From positions 1-16,365 of the forward strand of contig JAISZQ010000185.1 of NCBI GenBank assembly GCA_031269165.1: 16,365 nucleotides of DNA, written 5' to 3'. Each line of letters starts with the position of its first letter. The first letter of the stretch is position 1. This document shows positions 1-8,264 of this stretch, in pieces. The notes beneath the pieces were generated by a model. That model had not been told where the DNA came from. It made no database searches and worked only from the letters and a program-made list of their open reading frames with translations. The position numbers were made by a program, and so were the translations under genes. The DNA is from Spirochaetaceae bacterium (GTDB lineage: Bacteria > Spirochaetota > Spirochaetia > Treponematales > Breznakiellaceae).

Positions 1-112
1 ACGGGTACAATCACTTTGCAGTAAAATCACAGATTTACATGGCATCATTGAAGAGGGGAATGGAATTACTGTCTGCTTTTAACATGGGGGATAATGGCAC
101 TTTTGCGTAACA
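1..112. mobile_element. Possible terminus of an IS21-like insertion sequence, running off the left edge
   Basis: Read on the minus strand from 112 downward, the sequence begins TGTTACGCAAAAGTGCC and has a second AAAAG-containing block about 25 bases further in. IS21-family ends typically start with TG and carry several copies of a GCAAAAGTG-like motif, so this resembles such an end pointing leftward. The junction falls where the NTPase reading frame stops looking like its family (about residue 349). No transposase and no second end lie in the window, so the family call rests on this short motif alone. Confidence 0.35.
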
Positions 113-1162
113 TGAGTTATATAAAAGACGTGTATCGTCAAGAAATAATGATAAATCATCTATTACATTATCAGAAATATCAATGATACCTCTATGCTTT
201 GCTGTTAACAAGAATTCACCAGAATTTGATTTGTTAATAACAGGGATTATTGGTATTACAAAATCAAAAAACTTTGTCCTGTCTTTATTTTTGAATATAT
301 CATCACGGATAGCATAGACAAAAACTATCGTTCTGGTTATTTTTTGAGATTCATTAAGAATTAAATTAATTTCACGTAATTTTGTAAACACATCTGTTTG
401 TTCAAATCTATCCAAATCCTCAATAACAACAATATTATATTTTGTTGCTTCAAAAAAATAGAGAATTTCATCTAAATAATGATTAAGTATAGATTTGCTT
501 ATATCTTTATCAATTTCAATCTCTGCGTTTTGAAAGCTGAGTTTGCTGAGTTTAATCGAATATACAAGGCGGACAAGGTTTTTCAATAAAAATATACTAC
601 CAATGATACTAATAATGAGTGACACAAAATATATCGAAGCGTTGTCAATTGGCAATCGGTGGAACAATACATTTTGTAAAAAAATATGCCCCGGATAATA
701 ATTATTGTATCCAGTAATTACATTTGCAAGGGAAATCAGGAAAAAAAGGGAGTAAATCGCAAAACAGGAAACTTGTTTCCCGGTGTGGCGTTTTATTTTT
801 CGTATTCGGGAATCAGGCAAGACCTTGTCTTTTTCACGATATAATAATTGCTGAAGAATACTCAATTCTATCAACCGTTGTAGGTCTTCGGATTGACCAT
901 CGGGCGATCTCAATCCGTTACTATTACTGAATGTTGCCAAAGAAATATTTAGAAATTTCAAATCTTTATTATTCTTGCATTTTTCTTGGAAAGTCTTTAT
1001 CATACTGCTTTTCCCGCTACCATACACGCCGGTAATTGCTATATTCCGAATATTTTTTGCATCACGATTGGTTAGTGCCCATGACAGGGCATCAAAATAG
1101 GTTTGTACGTTCTCCGGGTTTATATCATTTTGTGGTGATAGCGCGTAATACAAATCTTTCAT
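35..1162 (-). CDS. YobI/KAP-like membrane P-loop NTPase, C-terminally truncated
   Basis: This is a 375-residue P-loop NTPase of the YobI/KAP type. Walker A is GVYGSGKSS (residues 45-53) and Walker B is IVVIEDLDRF (about 244-253). Two hydrophobic membrane segments lie between them (about 131-150 and 176-197), a hallmark of KAP NTPases. The stretch FFDFVIPIIPVINKSNSGE (298-316) fits YobI proteins. Full-length YobI proteins run to roughly 1,200 residues, so most of the C-terminal part is missing. The last 25 or so residues, after LDDTRLLYN, look foreign and are probably read from an IS end. The start overlaps the methyltransferase stop as ATGA, so translation is likely coupled, and the purine-rich end of the upstream gene serves as ribosome binding site. 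The gene is visibly more AT-rich than its neighbours, suggesting recent transfer. A role in defence is inferred from context; the truncated protein is probably non-functional. Confidence 0.82.
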   Translation of the reverse strand: MKDLYYALSPQNDINPENVQTYFDALSWALTNRDAKNIRNIAITGVYGSGKSSMIKTFQEKCKNNKDLKFLNISLATFSNSNGLRSPDGQSEDLQRLIELSILQQLLYREKDKVLPDSRIRKIKRHTGKQVSCFAIYSLFFLISLANVITGYNNYYPGHIFLQNVLFHRLPIDNASIYFVSLIISIIGSIFLLKNLVRLVYSIKLSKLSFQNAEIEIDKDISKSILNHYLDEILYFFEATKYNIVVIEDLDRFEQTDVFTKLREINLILNESQKITRTIVFVYAIRDDIFKNKDRTKFFDFVIPIIPVINKSNSGEFLLTAKHRGIIDISDNVIDDLSLFLDDTRLLYNSCYAKVPLSPMLKADSNSIPLFNDAM

Positions 1163-4100
1163 CCCTCCCCCTCGCCCTCGCCCCTGCCGGACAAGATCGT
1201 CTGAGACACATGATCTTCAATTCTTGCATATATTTCTTCTGGTTTGGCGCACATATACTTGAGAAAGATTATATCACTCTTATCGGTAATATGCCAGAGC
1301 CGTGAAGTGTTGTACGTTCCGACTTTCTTGCCGGCGTTTAGCTTGTACTGGACAGTAGTTTCCAGCCCTTCCGAAAATTCAGTTGCCAGTTCTCGTAATC
1401 TGGTTTTGTCATCTGCGGTCAACTCGTCAAAAGGGACCCTCATGCTTAACAAATCTTCTTTGGTAACATCAAATTCGTCTCCGTATGTCAACCAGAACGA
1501 AAAAGACAATTTTCCATTGAGAAAGAGCATCGAGTATTGCGCTATTTCGTTGTTTATAAACGAGATTGAACCAACTTTTGTCTGCGGGGTTAAATTACCA
1601 TTGCCGTCATAGCAAGGCGCGGGTTGTTCGCTAACCGCAATCCAGTTGTAGGCAGACTGCTTAAAATACAGGGTATGTTTTGAATGTTTTGATGCATATT
1701 CGGCTAATGTTTTGCAATGCAATTTTTCAAAGAAATCTGATAATTCATGGCTGTTAAACATGGGGATAACGTCATTGAAACTGAACGAAGAGTACTGGAG
1801 TCTTGAAAAAAGTGTTTCTCTTGATTCGGTAAACCATCTATGAATTCTTGTGGTATGGAATTGCGGCGTATCGTCATTTGTCCTTTTTTCCAAGACAAAA
1901 ACACAATTTCTAACGCGGACATCGCCTGAAAACAGACCCGCAGGAATTCGAGCGTAAAATGAAAACCAGCCGTTTGACACATTATCCCTTATTATTTTTC
2001 TTGTTGGTTCAAAACTCCTGCTAAACGCCAGATTATGCATCACAATAAAACCATAACGCGCATTTTTATTGAGAATATCGAAACTTCTTTTTATGATATA
2101 ACCAAAAATATCAGAGCATGAAAAATCGTTGGTTTTTAAATCATAATCTATTTTACTTGTTGCAATATACGGCGGGTTCCCAATCACCACGTCAAATCCG
2201 CCGTTGCTGATTATCTCGTAAAACTCCGCGAACCAGTGGAAGGGCTGGTGGCTTTTCCTCCATACGTCAAATTCTTTCGCTCCGTCTTTCCATTTTGTCG
2301 CATCGGGATTTATACCATAGGTACTGGCCAAATAACGGTTCAGTTTTTCGTCCAATGCGGCAATGGCCTTCGCGTAATCCTGTTTCGCGCTGCGTATGAC
2401 AAAACTGTCGGGACTCATTTCCGTCTGCATTCTCTTGAAATGCTTAAAACTGGCGGAGGCGATCTCACATTCCGATTTCAATGCATCGTAGCGTTCTTCA
2501 TACGTTAAAGGCTCGCGTTCTTTTACCACGCCCTCAAGTTGCCCTTCCGTGGCGAAGCCCACCAGCGTATTGCCGGAACGGACATTAAAATCAATGTCCG
2601 GCAAAGGCTCAAGGCCGAAATTCTTTTTGCGGCGGGAAGGGTCAACCGCGGCGACCAGTTTAAGGAACAGGCGCAGTTTGGCGATTTCCACCGCCTCTTT
2701 CATTAAATCAACGCCGTAAAGGTTATTTAAAATAATCGTCTTGTAAATATAATAGGCGCGGCTGGGATGTTCGCCTGACAATACTGGCAACAAATGGTCT
2801 TCAAAATCGGCATTGCCTTTGGGATTTTTCCTGTAAAATTCTTCCATGCGCTGTAGGCACACTTCGTAGAGCGGTTCAAGAATATTGAGCGCGGCAAAAA
2901 GAAACGCGCCGGAACCACAGGTCGGGTCAAGAATGGTGATGCTGATTAAGGCTTTGTAAAATTTACGGATAAATGCTTTGTCAGCAGTCTGTTCAAGGTA
3001 GTCCTGTGCCAGATCGCGAATATTCAGATTATAGGTGATTAAATCGTTGATCTCGGTAATTTCGCCCTTGGTGATTTTCCGTTTTAATGCAAAATAGCGT
3101 TCAAGCCGGGCGATAGTCTCGCGCCAGATTTCTGTCGGGAGACCAATATTTTCCGGCGTTGCGCTGTTCCAATTTTTACGGCGTAGAAGTAAATCCGGTT
3201 TGTTTGTGTCGATCCCCATTTTAATGTTTTCGGGGATAGCAACTTCGTCAATGGTTTTGCACCCTTCGCCGCCTTTTTTAACCGCGTCGTAGATATATTC
3301 ATCGCCTGAATCTTGCAGATACTGCCAGAAACCGCCGCCCGGCGCAAAAGGCGCGGGATGATCCGTTTTTACTTTTTCCAGCAGAAACGGGATTATCGTG
3401 TTTTTGCCGATGTAATCGGTGATGTCCTCTTTGGTATAGTATGCGCCCATGTCGGCGCGGTTATTGATGTATTTCTCAAAAATATAGCCGATAACGTCGG
3501 GGTTGATGTCCCTGCCGCTTGCGTTTTCGCGGGTGTCAAGATGCCATTCCCACTCGTCGAAAAAGGCGAATATGTTTTCAAAGGCCGCGTCGGTTATGGC
3601 GATGGCTTTGTAGCGCGCTTCAAGTTCGTGTGTTTCAAAGAGGCCGCCATTCAAATAAGGAATGTCGCCGAATTGAACGGGGATTTTCTTTTGCTTCCGT
3701 TTTTCTTTCGGGTTAGCCAATTCATCGTGAAAGAGTTCCATCAGGAACGAACGGTAAAAGCCATAGAAATTACCGGCGCCTTTTAATTTTTTGCATTCTT
3801 TTAATTTGTCCTGTAAATAGTTGCTGTTCCCGTCAAGAAAACGTTTTTTCTGGATGAAATAGCAGAACATGAGGCGGTTCATCATCAGGCTGGCATACCA
3901 TTTTTTGTTGACATTGTCTTTATCGGGGATTGTGTCGTCCATGCCCTTGATAAAAGCAAGAAAAGCGTCATGCTGTTTGGTGAATTCGGCGTAAAACTTT
4001 TTGGTAACTTTTTCGCTGTTGGCGGCAAGGCTCGTCCTTATCCGCTCTTGGACATCAAGCAGGGTAATATTTTCTTCCTCGTTCAGCGTGAATACAATAT

Positions 4101-4512
4101 TGCGAAACTTTTGATATAAGCTTTCCGGCTCTTGCCCTTTGCGCCACATAAACGTAACAAGGCGTTTTACTTTGCCTTCTTCCCCCGATTCCCTCAGGGG
4201 AAGCTGCCAATACTGGGCTGTTTTATTTTTGTCGGTAAAGACCAAAAGATGGTCGTGATAGAGCTGTGATACCGGTTTCTCAAATTGTTTTCTGATTGCC
4301 GCTCCGGGAATTTGGCCGTCCGCGTCTGTTACGGCGCATTCCAAAACACAAAAATCTTTTTTCTTTGCGATTCCCGAAAGCGTGTAGGTAACGCCTTTAA
4401 CCGTTATTTTGTTTACCGATTGAAAAGTATCCCAGCCCAGCGCGTTAAAGAGCGCGGCCAATGCAAAATTATTAACCAGTTCGGAAAACTGTCGCTTCGT
4501 TAACGCGCCCAT
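1159..4512 (-). CDS. Large Eco57I-type N6-adenine DNA methyltransferase (type IIG/DISARM-like)
   Basis: A 1,117-residue class I DNA methyltransferase. The SAM-binding motif LDPTCGSGAFLFAA is near residues 524-537 and the catalytic motif NPPY near 776-779, the Eco57I-type adenine methylase arrangement. The N-terminal 150 residues (for example FCVLECAV and LLVFTDKNKTAQYWQLP) resemble the nuclease-like leader of type IIG-type enzymes, but I cannot identify a complete PD-(D/E)XK motif. The part after NPPY (about 780-1100) should hold target recognition and is more AT-rich than the N-terminal two thirds. The start codon overlaps the helicase stop as TAATG and its own stop overlaps the NTPase start as ATGA, so the three genes form one translationally coupled unit. 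The C-terminus is a low-complexity Gly-Glu tail. It probably marks host DNA for the adjacent helicase/nuclease; a bifunctional restriction-modification enzyme is the alternative. Confidence 0.88.
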   Translation of the reverse strand: MGALTKRQFSELVNNFALAALFNALGWDTFQSVNKITVKGVTYTLSGIAKKKDFCVLECAVTDADGQIPGAAIRKQFEKPVSQLYHDHLLVFTDKNKTAQYWQLPLRESGEEGKVKRLVTFMWRKGQEPESLYQKFRNIVFTLNEEENITLLDVQERIRTSLAANSEKVTKKFYAEFTKQHDAFLAFIKGMDDTIPDKDNVNKKWYASLMMNRLMFCYFIQKKRFLDGNSNYLQDKLKECKKLKGAGNFYGFYRSFLMELFHDELANPKEKRKQKKIPVQFGDIPYLNGGLFETHELEARYKAIAITDAAFENIFAFFDEWEWHLDTRENASGRDINPDVIGYIFEKYINNRADMGAYYTKEDITDYIGKNTIIPFLLEKVKTDHPAPFAPGGGFWQYLQDSGDEYIYDAVKKGGEGCKTIDEVAIPENIKMGIDTNKPDLLLRRKNWNSATPENIGLPTEIWRETIARLERYFALKRKITKGEITEINDLITYNLNIRDLAQDYLEQTADKAFIRKFYKALISITILDPTCGSGAFLFAALNILEPLYEVCLQRMEEFYRKNPKGNADFEDHLLPVLSGEHPSRAYYIYKTIILNNLYGVDLMKEAVEIAKLRLFLKLVAAVDPSRRKKNFGLEPLPDIDFNVRSGNTLVGFATEGQLEGVVKEREPLTYEERYDALKSECEIASASFKHFKRMQTEMSPDSFVIRSAKQDYAKAIAALDEKLNRYLASTYGINPDATKWKDGAKEFDVWRKSHQPFHWFAEFYEIISNGGFDVVIGNPPYIATSKIDYDLKTNDFSCSDIFGYIIKRSFDILNKNARYGFIVMHNLAFSRSFEPTRKIIRDNVSNGWFSFYARIPAGLFSGDVRVRNCVFVLEKRTNDDTPQFHTTRIHRWFTESRETLFSRLQYSSFSFNDVIPMFNSHELSDFFEKLHCKTLAEYASKHSKHTLYFKQSAYNWIAVSEQPAPCYDGNGNLTPQTKVGSISFINNEIAQYSMLFLNGKLSFSFWLTYGDEFDVTKEDLLSMRVPFDELTADDKTRLRELATEFSEGLETTVQYKLNAGKKVGTYNTSRLWHITDKSDIIFLKYMCAKPEEIYARIEDHVSQTILSGRGEGEGEG
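1163..1186 (-). repeat. Hexanucleotide tandem repeat at the methyltransferase 3' end, doubling as NTPase ribosome binding site
   Basis: Four near-identical 6-bp units (plus strand CCCTCC, CCCTCG, CCCTCG, CCCCTG) encode the Gly-Glu repeats ending the methyltransferase. On the coding strand this gives a G/A-rich tract ending GAGGGGGAGGG directly before the NTPase ATG, the only candidate Shine-Dalgarno sequence for that gene. Confidence 0.6.
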
Positions 4513-7500
4513 TATGCCAACCCCATGGAACAGATTATGCGGGCTTCTTTTGTTTCCGGTTTATCTTCGGTTTTTACGCAGAGTTTATCCTCTCCGTTCA
4601 GACTGCACAACATTTCCACCAATTTTTCGTCGTCTATGCCGGATTTTAATTCACGGTTGATCGCGTCCACGGCATCCTCTTTGAGGGGGAAGCGGTATAG
4701 GTCTTCGTGGATATGTTTGATTTCTTCGGTGATAAAGAGGCCGTCTTTGTTGGCGTGAAGCCATTGTTCAAGGCGGGTGAAGGCGCGGTAACGGGCGCCG
4801 TTCCGTTTGCCGAGTTGCCCGCCTATTTTATCGTTGAATTCGCTTAAATAGGCTATCGCTTCGGCTGTCAAGGTGTGGTGATGTTCCTGTCGGGGCAGGG
4901 GCGGCTCGTCGTAACCGCACTTGAGGGCTTTCAGAATTTCCAGCGGCGATTGCGAAACGAGATGGCCCTTTTCTTCTGTTCCCGTTCCCGTTTCCGTTCT
5001 CGTTTCCATCCATGCAAGGCTGTCGTTGCCGTCGCCGGTTTGCGCATACACGATTACGCCGTCGCCGGCAGAGCGCCACGGGGGCGTTGCGGGGGTGTCC
5101 CCCGCAGAGGGGGTAGCGAAAGACGCCGCAGGCGGCTGTAGCGAGGGGGAGACTTCCCCCTCCTTTTTCTTGGTCGCATACACCACATCGGGCAATTCGG
5201 GAATTATCTTTTTTAATTCAGGATGTTTTTCGCAACCGTTTTGCCAAAGCTGGTAACAATAGGAGGCAAGGTCTACATCGTCATCGTCTTCATCGTCAAG
5301 GATTCCGGCTTTTTCGTTGTATAAATCTTTGATGTTTACCGGGTCGCCGTCAAAAAACACTTCGTCGGAACCGACGGCTTCGGCGTTTTCTTTTATGCGT
5401 TTTTGCAGGCGTCCCCGCAGGGCGAGAATTGTCTCAAGGCCGTCTTCGGGCAGAAACGAATAACAATATATCGTATCGCTTTTTTGCCCGATACGATCAA
5501 CACGGCCCGCCCGCTGTATCAGGCGGATAATGGCCCAGGGCAAATCGTAATTCACGACGATATGGCAGTCCTGCAAATTCTGCCCCTCGCTCAACACATC
5601 GGTGGCGATCAACACGCGAATTTCTCCCGGCATGGATGGCGCAAACTGTTTTTTGCCCAAATGTTTTTTGTTGCTCTCGGGGCTAAAACGATGGGCAATA
5701 TTCGTGGCATTTTCGCTTGAGCCGGTGACGCGCTCCAAATCCCGCACGCCCCGCTTTTTAAGCGCATGATACAAGTAATGCGCGGTGTCCGCATATTGGG
5801 TAAACACGATTATCTTTTCGCCGGCATACTTTTTGCTAACAAGGTCGGACAAGGCGTTTAGTTGGCGGTCTTTTGACGGATCCCATATTTTGTTTTTTTC
5901 CATTATTGTCAATAATTCCGACGTGTCGGCTTCGATGTCTTTCTTGAATGTTTCGTTGAAAAGGGCGCTGCGTATCCATTCGTATTTTTGTTTTTGATAT
6001 GATAAGGTTTCATAGTACTCTTTGGCAAGGTGCATATATTCGGCTTCGCTTGAGATAAACCGGTCAACGCCCCCTGATTCCGGGTCTTCGTCGGTATAGA
6101 GAATCTCGCTGATGATGTCCCCGTCCTGCTTGCCCACCGGAAATGCAAGATCGTTTTCAATCGCGTACAGAAACAGATAATTTCGCAGGATATGGCGGCT
6201 TAGGGAAAGCAGAAACGAATGGCCTGAACTTTCCAGACGCTTAAAAAGATTGGTGCGGGCAAAACCCCGCAGTTGTTTCCCGGCCTTGGCGAGCTTGTCT
6301 TTTATGGTGCTTTCTTCGGTTGTAATGCTTGTAATTGCCTCTTTGTCTTCGTAATCTTCATGCCCCAGACCGTAGCGGGGAAGGCGCAGGCGGTTAATGA
6401 CATTCACCACGTCGCTTGAATAGAGCCGGGCGTATTGGTCTTCGCGGTCGCTTTTCCTGAAAGGGTACTGCACCTTTGCCGGAACGCGGTCGGGAAAATA
6501 ACTGCGGATAATTTCATCTTTGTCCCCGCCTGAAAATGCGAGATACTTCCTGCCGTTTGCGGAATCGGTTAAGGCATAATTATTTTTGATAAAACTCCTC
6601 GTCCGGCGCACAAGAAAGAGTCTCATAAGCGTGGACCAGTCTTCGGAATAGGCGCTTTTTTCAAAGGCGGCCAGCGTTGAGTCTTTTACCTGATGACGGG
6701 CTTCAAACGCCGCCTTGCCGCCAATTTCTCGCATATAACGGTCGGGCGATATGCCGAGCCCGGCTTCCTCGTCAAGGAAGAGCCGCAACTGAGCGCCCAT
6801 ATCAAGATAACTTTTGTTGTACGGCGTGGCGGTTAAAAGAATTACTTTTGAACCGGCCTGATACAGGTACTCGTGAATCGCGCGGTACCGGCGGCCTTCA
6901 CGGTTGCGCAGGTTGTGGCTCTCGTCAATAACGACCATGCGGAATGGGCGGGTCTGTTTCAGCTTGTGCTGCACTTCCCCCAGCGACAGGACTTCCGCCC
7001 GCAGGCCGTATTCCAGCTTATAATCATTCCACATCTCCGCTAAATTCGGCGGGCAGATGATTAGGGTCTGATAGCCGAAATCGTCCTCAAACATTTTTGC
7101 CAGCGCGATAGCGGTGATGGTTTTCCCCAGGCCGACCACATCGCCAATCATCACGCCGCCCCGCTTGTGGAGGTGCCGGGCCGCCACTTGCACGGCATTT
7201 TGCTGAAAGGGCAACAAAACTTTCCGCAACGCCTTTGGCACGGAAAACTCGGCGATACCGGAGCGCGCCTCCTGTGAAAGATGGTAGGCTATCTTCATAT
7301 AAACATAGTAGGGCTTAAGCGGGATTTCCCGCGCCCAGCTTTCGTCGATTGTCTTTGCCAAGTCCTCGGTTATGTCCCAACTGTATTGGTCGTCCCAGCG
7401 GTCTTGAAACCATTGCTCAAGCCGCGCGCTTGAATCTTTGTCGGTCACGTCAACGTTCAGTTCGCCCTGTTTTGAGAGCCCCGAAAAGGTGAGGTTGCTG

Positions 7501-8000
7501 CTACCCAGATAGCCGATTATCGGCGCGTTGTAATCGTCCCGGTAGGCAAGGTAGAGTTTCGCGTGCAGAGGGAACGCCAGATGGAGTTTCACGACCACCT
7601 GCCGCGCCTTGAGTTGCCGGCACAACTTTTTGAGCGTCTCCTCGTCCTTGTTGGTTGGCCGCCCGATAGTCAACTGCTTGCGGAATTCCGCCGCCGCCTC
7701 TTTTTTCAGCCGCGCCGCTTTTTCGTTGGAAATCACGCTTTGCTTCAGGGCGTAGTAGTCTTCCAGTTCCTCGCGGGGATGTTTTTGCATACCAATAAGC
7801 ACACGGGCCTTGTACGTTGCGTCATCCTCGAACCGCTCGTCCAACGGGCCGCCGGGGAGCGCGTCCACACTTTCAAGCAACAGGTCCCAGCCCCGCAGAT
7901 TGAAATAACCGATGCAAAAATCGGCCCGCTGTGCCGTGTCCAAGGTCTTTTTGAGGGCCGTGGCGAGATTGTCGCCTGAAATATTGTCATAAATAGGCAT
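4512..8000 (-). CDS. PLD-like nuclease fused to SNF2/DEAD-type helicase (defence-associated)
   Basis: A 1,162-residue protein using the ATG at 8000 (MPIYDNISGD), preceded by GGGGA nine bases upstream. The open frame extends to 8093, but that leader is unlikely coding. The N-terminal domain carries a phospholipase-D-like nuclease motif: HAK at 146-148 and GSSNLT at 166-171. The helicase core has motif I GDVVGLGKT (286-294), motif II DESH (359-362), motif III TATP (390-393), motif IV KIIVFTQYADT, motif V ATDVLSEGQNLQ and motif VI QRAGRVDRIGQ (about 826-836). Residues about 946-974 are a Pro/Ser/Ala-rich insert encoded by a dispersed hairpin repeat, followed by a Thr-Glu-Gly tract from a 6-bp tandem repeat; an acidic stretch DDEDDDDVD lies just before. 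A conserved-looking C-terminal domain follows. It likely translocates on DNA and cleaves it in partnership with the downstream methyltransferase. The pairing recalls DrmD/DrmMI of class 1 DISARM, but the drmA and drmB genes are absent here. Confidence 0.87.
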   Translation of the reverse strand: MPIYDNISGDNLATALKKTLDTAQRADFCIGYFNLRGWDLLLESVDALPGGPLDERFEDDATYKARVLIGMQKHPREELEDYYALKQSVISNEKAARLKKEAAAEFRKQLTIGRPTNKDEETLKKLCRQLKARQVVVKLHLAFPLHAKLYLAYRDDYNAPIIGYLGSSNLTFSGLSKQGELNVDVTDKDSSARLEQWFQDRWDDQYSWDITEDLAKTIDESWAREIPLKPYYVYMKIAYHLSQEARSGIAEFSVPKALRKVLLPFQQNAVQVAARHLHKRGGVMIGDVVGLGKTITAIALAKMFEDDFGYQTLIICPPNLAEMWNDYKLEYGLRAEVLSLGEVQHKLKQTRPFRMVVIDESHNLRNREGRRYRAIHEYLYQAGSKVILLTATPYNKSYLDMGAQLRLFLDEEAGLGISPDRYMREIGGKAAFEARHQVKDSTLAAFEKSAYSEDWSTLMRLFLVRRTRSFIKNNYALTDSANGRKYLAFSGGDKDEIIRSYFPDRVPAKVQYPFRKSDREDQYARLYSSDVVNVINRLRLPRYGLGHEDYEDKEAITSITTEESTIKDKLAKAGKQLRGFARTNLFKRLESSGHSFLLSLSRHILRNYLFLYAIENDLAFPVGKQDGDIISEILYTDEDPESGGVDRFISSEAEYMHLAKEYYETLSYQKQKYEWIRSALFNETFKKDIEADTSELLTIMEKNKIWDPSKDRQLNALSDLVSKKYAGEKIIVFTQYADTAHYLYHALKKRGVRDLERVTGSSENATNIAHRFSPESNKKHLGKKQFAPSMPGEIRVLIATDVLSEGQNLQDCHIVVNYDLPWAIIRLIQRAGRVDRIGQKSDTIYCYSFLPEDGLETILALRGRLQKRIKENAEAVGSDEVFFDGDPVNIKDLYNEKAGILDDEDDDDVDLASYCYQLWQNGCEKHPELKKIIPELPDVVYATKKKEGEVSPSLQPPAASFATPSAGDTPATPPWRSAGDGVIVYAQTGDGNDSLAWMETRTETGTGTEEKGHLVSQSPLEILKALKCGYDEPPLPRQEHHHTLTAEAIAYLSEFNDKIGGQLGKRNGARYRAFTRLEQWLHANKDGLFITEEIKHIHEDLYRFPLKEDAVDAINRELKSGIDDEKLVEMLCSLNGEDKLCVKTEDKPETKEARIICSMGLA
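4978..5007. repeat. Intragenic 6-bp tandem repeat, five units
   Basis: Units GTTCCC, GTTCCC, GTTTCC, GTTCTC, GTTTCC lie inside the helicase gene. On the coding strand they encode alternating Thr with Glu, Gly or Arg. Gain or loss of units keeps the frame, so the expected effect is linker-length variation, not on/off switching. Confidence 0.7.
5080..5162 (-). repeat. In-frame modular hairpin repeat inside the helicase gene
   Basis: This segment shares three boxes, in the same order, with the intergenic element at 10504-10729. Box A is AGCGAGGGGG (5140-5149; its complement is at 10504-10513). Box B spans 5101-5126 and matches 10553-10578 at 25 of 26 positions, including an exact 18-mer (CCCGCAGAGGGGGTAGCG). 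Box C is GGGGGCGTTGCGGGGGT (5080-5096), whose complement is exact at 10713-10729. Between and around the boxes lie perfect short palindromes: 5089-5105 (7-bp stem, TGT loop), 5125-5136 (5-bp stem, AG centre) and 5143-5162 (7-bp stem). It encodes about 28 Pro/Ser/Ala-rich residues between the helicase core and C-terminal domain, without breaking the frame. Confidence 0.8.
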
Positions 8001-8022
8001 TGAACAATTTCCCCATGAGGAT

Positions 8023-8050
8023 ATGATAGCAGAATGCTCAGAATTTTCAA
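8023..8050 (-). promoter_or_regulatory. Candidate sigma70 promoter for the helicase-methylase-NTPase operon
   Basis: On the minus strand, TTGAAA (8050-8045), a 16-bp spacer and TATCAT (8028-8023) preceded by TG at an extended -10 position. The predicted start leaves a very short leader before the GGGGA ribosome binding site and the ATG at 8000. Confidence 0.45.
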
Positions 8051-8066
8051 GCGGACAAAGAACAAG

Positions 8067-8084
8067 GTGGGGGAAGTCTCCCAC
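8067..8084. repeat. Small hairpin related to the intragenic repeat
   Basis: GTGGG (8067-8071) pairs with CCCAC (8080-8084). It includes GGGGGAAGTCTCCC (8069-8082), the exact reverse complement of GGGAGACTTCCCCC at 5147-5160 in the helicase gene. A fragment of the same repeat family therefore lies just upstream of the operon promoter. Confidence 0.5.
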
Positions 8085-8178
8085 TGTCAACAACTTAAGC
8101 GAAAAGAAAAGAAAGGTCCGCAGCTTGCGCTATATGGCGATCCAGATTACGCAGATTCAAGGGATAAGAGGTGAGGGT

Positions 8179-8254
8179 GTCATTGCGAAGTGAGAAGGGT
8201 GAAGCAATCCATGCGAGGAAGCCCCCCACCATGGATTGCTTCGCTCGCAATGAC
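8179..8254. repeat. Dispersed inverted repeat, GTCATTGCGA family, copy 1
   Basis: The left arm starts GTCATTGCGAAGTGAG and runs to GAAGCAATCCATG. The right arm is CATGGATTGCTTCGCTCGCAATGAC ending at 8254. The arms are imperfect inverted repeats around a short GC-rich centre. Such elements are common intergenic repeats in several bacterial groups. No protein is encoded. Confidence 0.8.
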
Positions 8255-8264
8255 AGGAGGCATG

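Noticed and set aside
74..91. Shared TGCTTTTAACATGG between the left edge and the IS982-like transposase start (16124-16137)
   Set aside because: A 14-base match is expected about once by chance in a window this size, and the surrounding sequence is unrelated.
8001..8093. 31-codon N-terminal extension of the helicase from an ATG at 8093
   Set aside because: It would read through the likely promoter and a hairpin-repeat fragment, and the ATG at 8000 has a better ribosome binding site and a sensible N-terminus.
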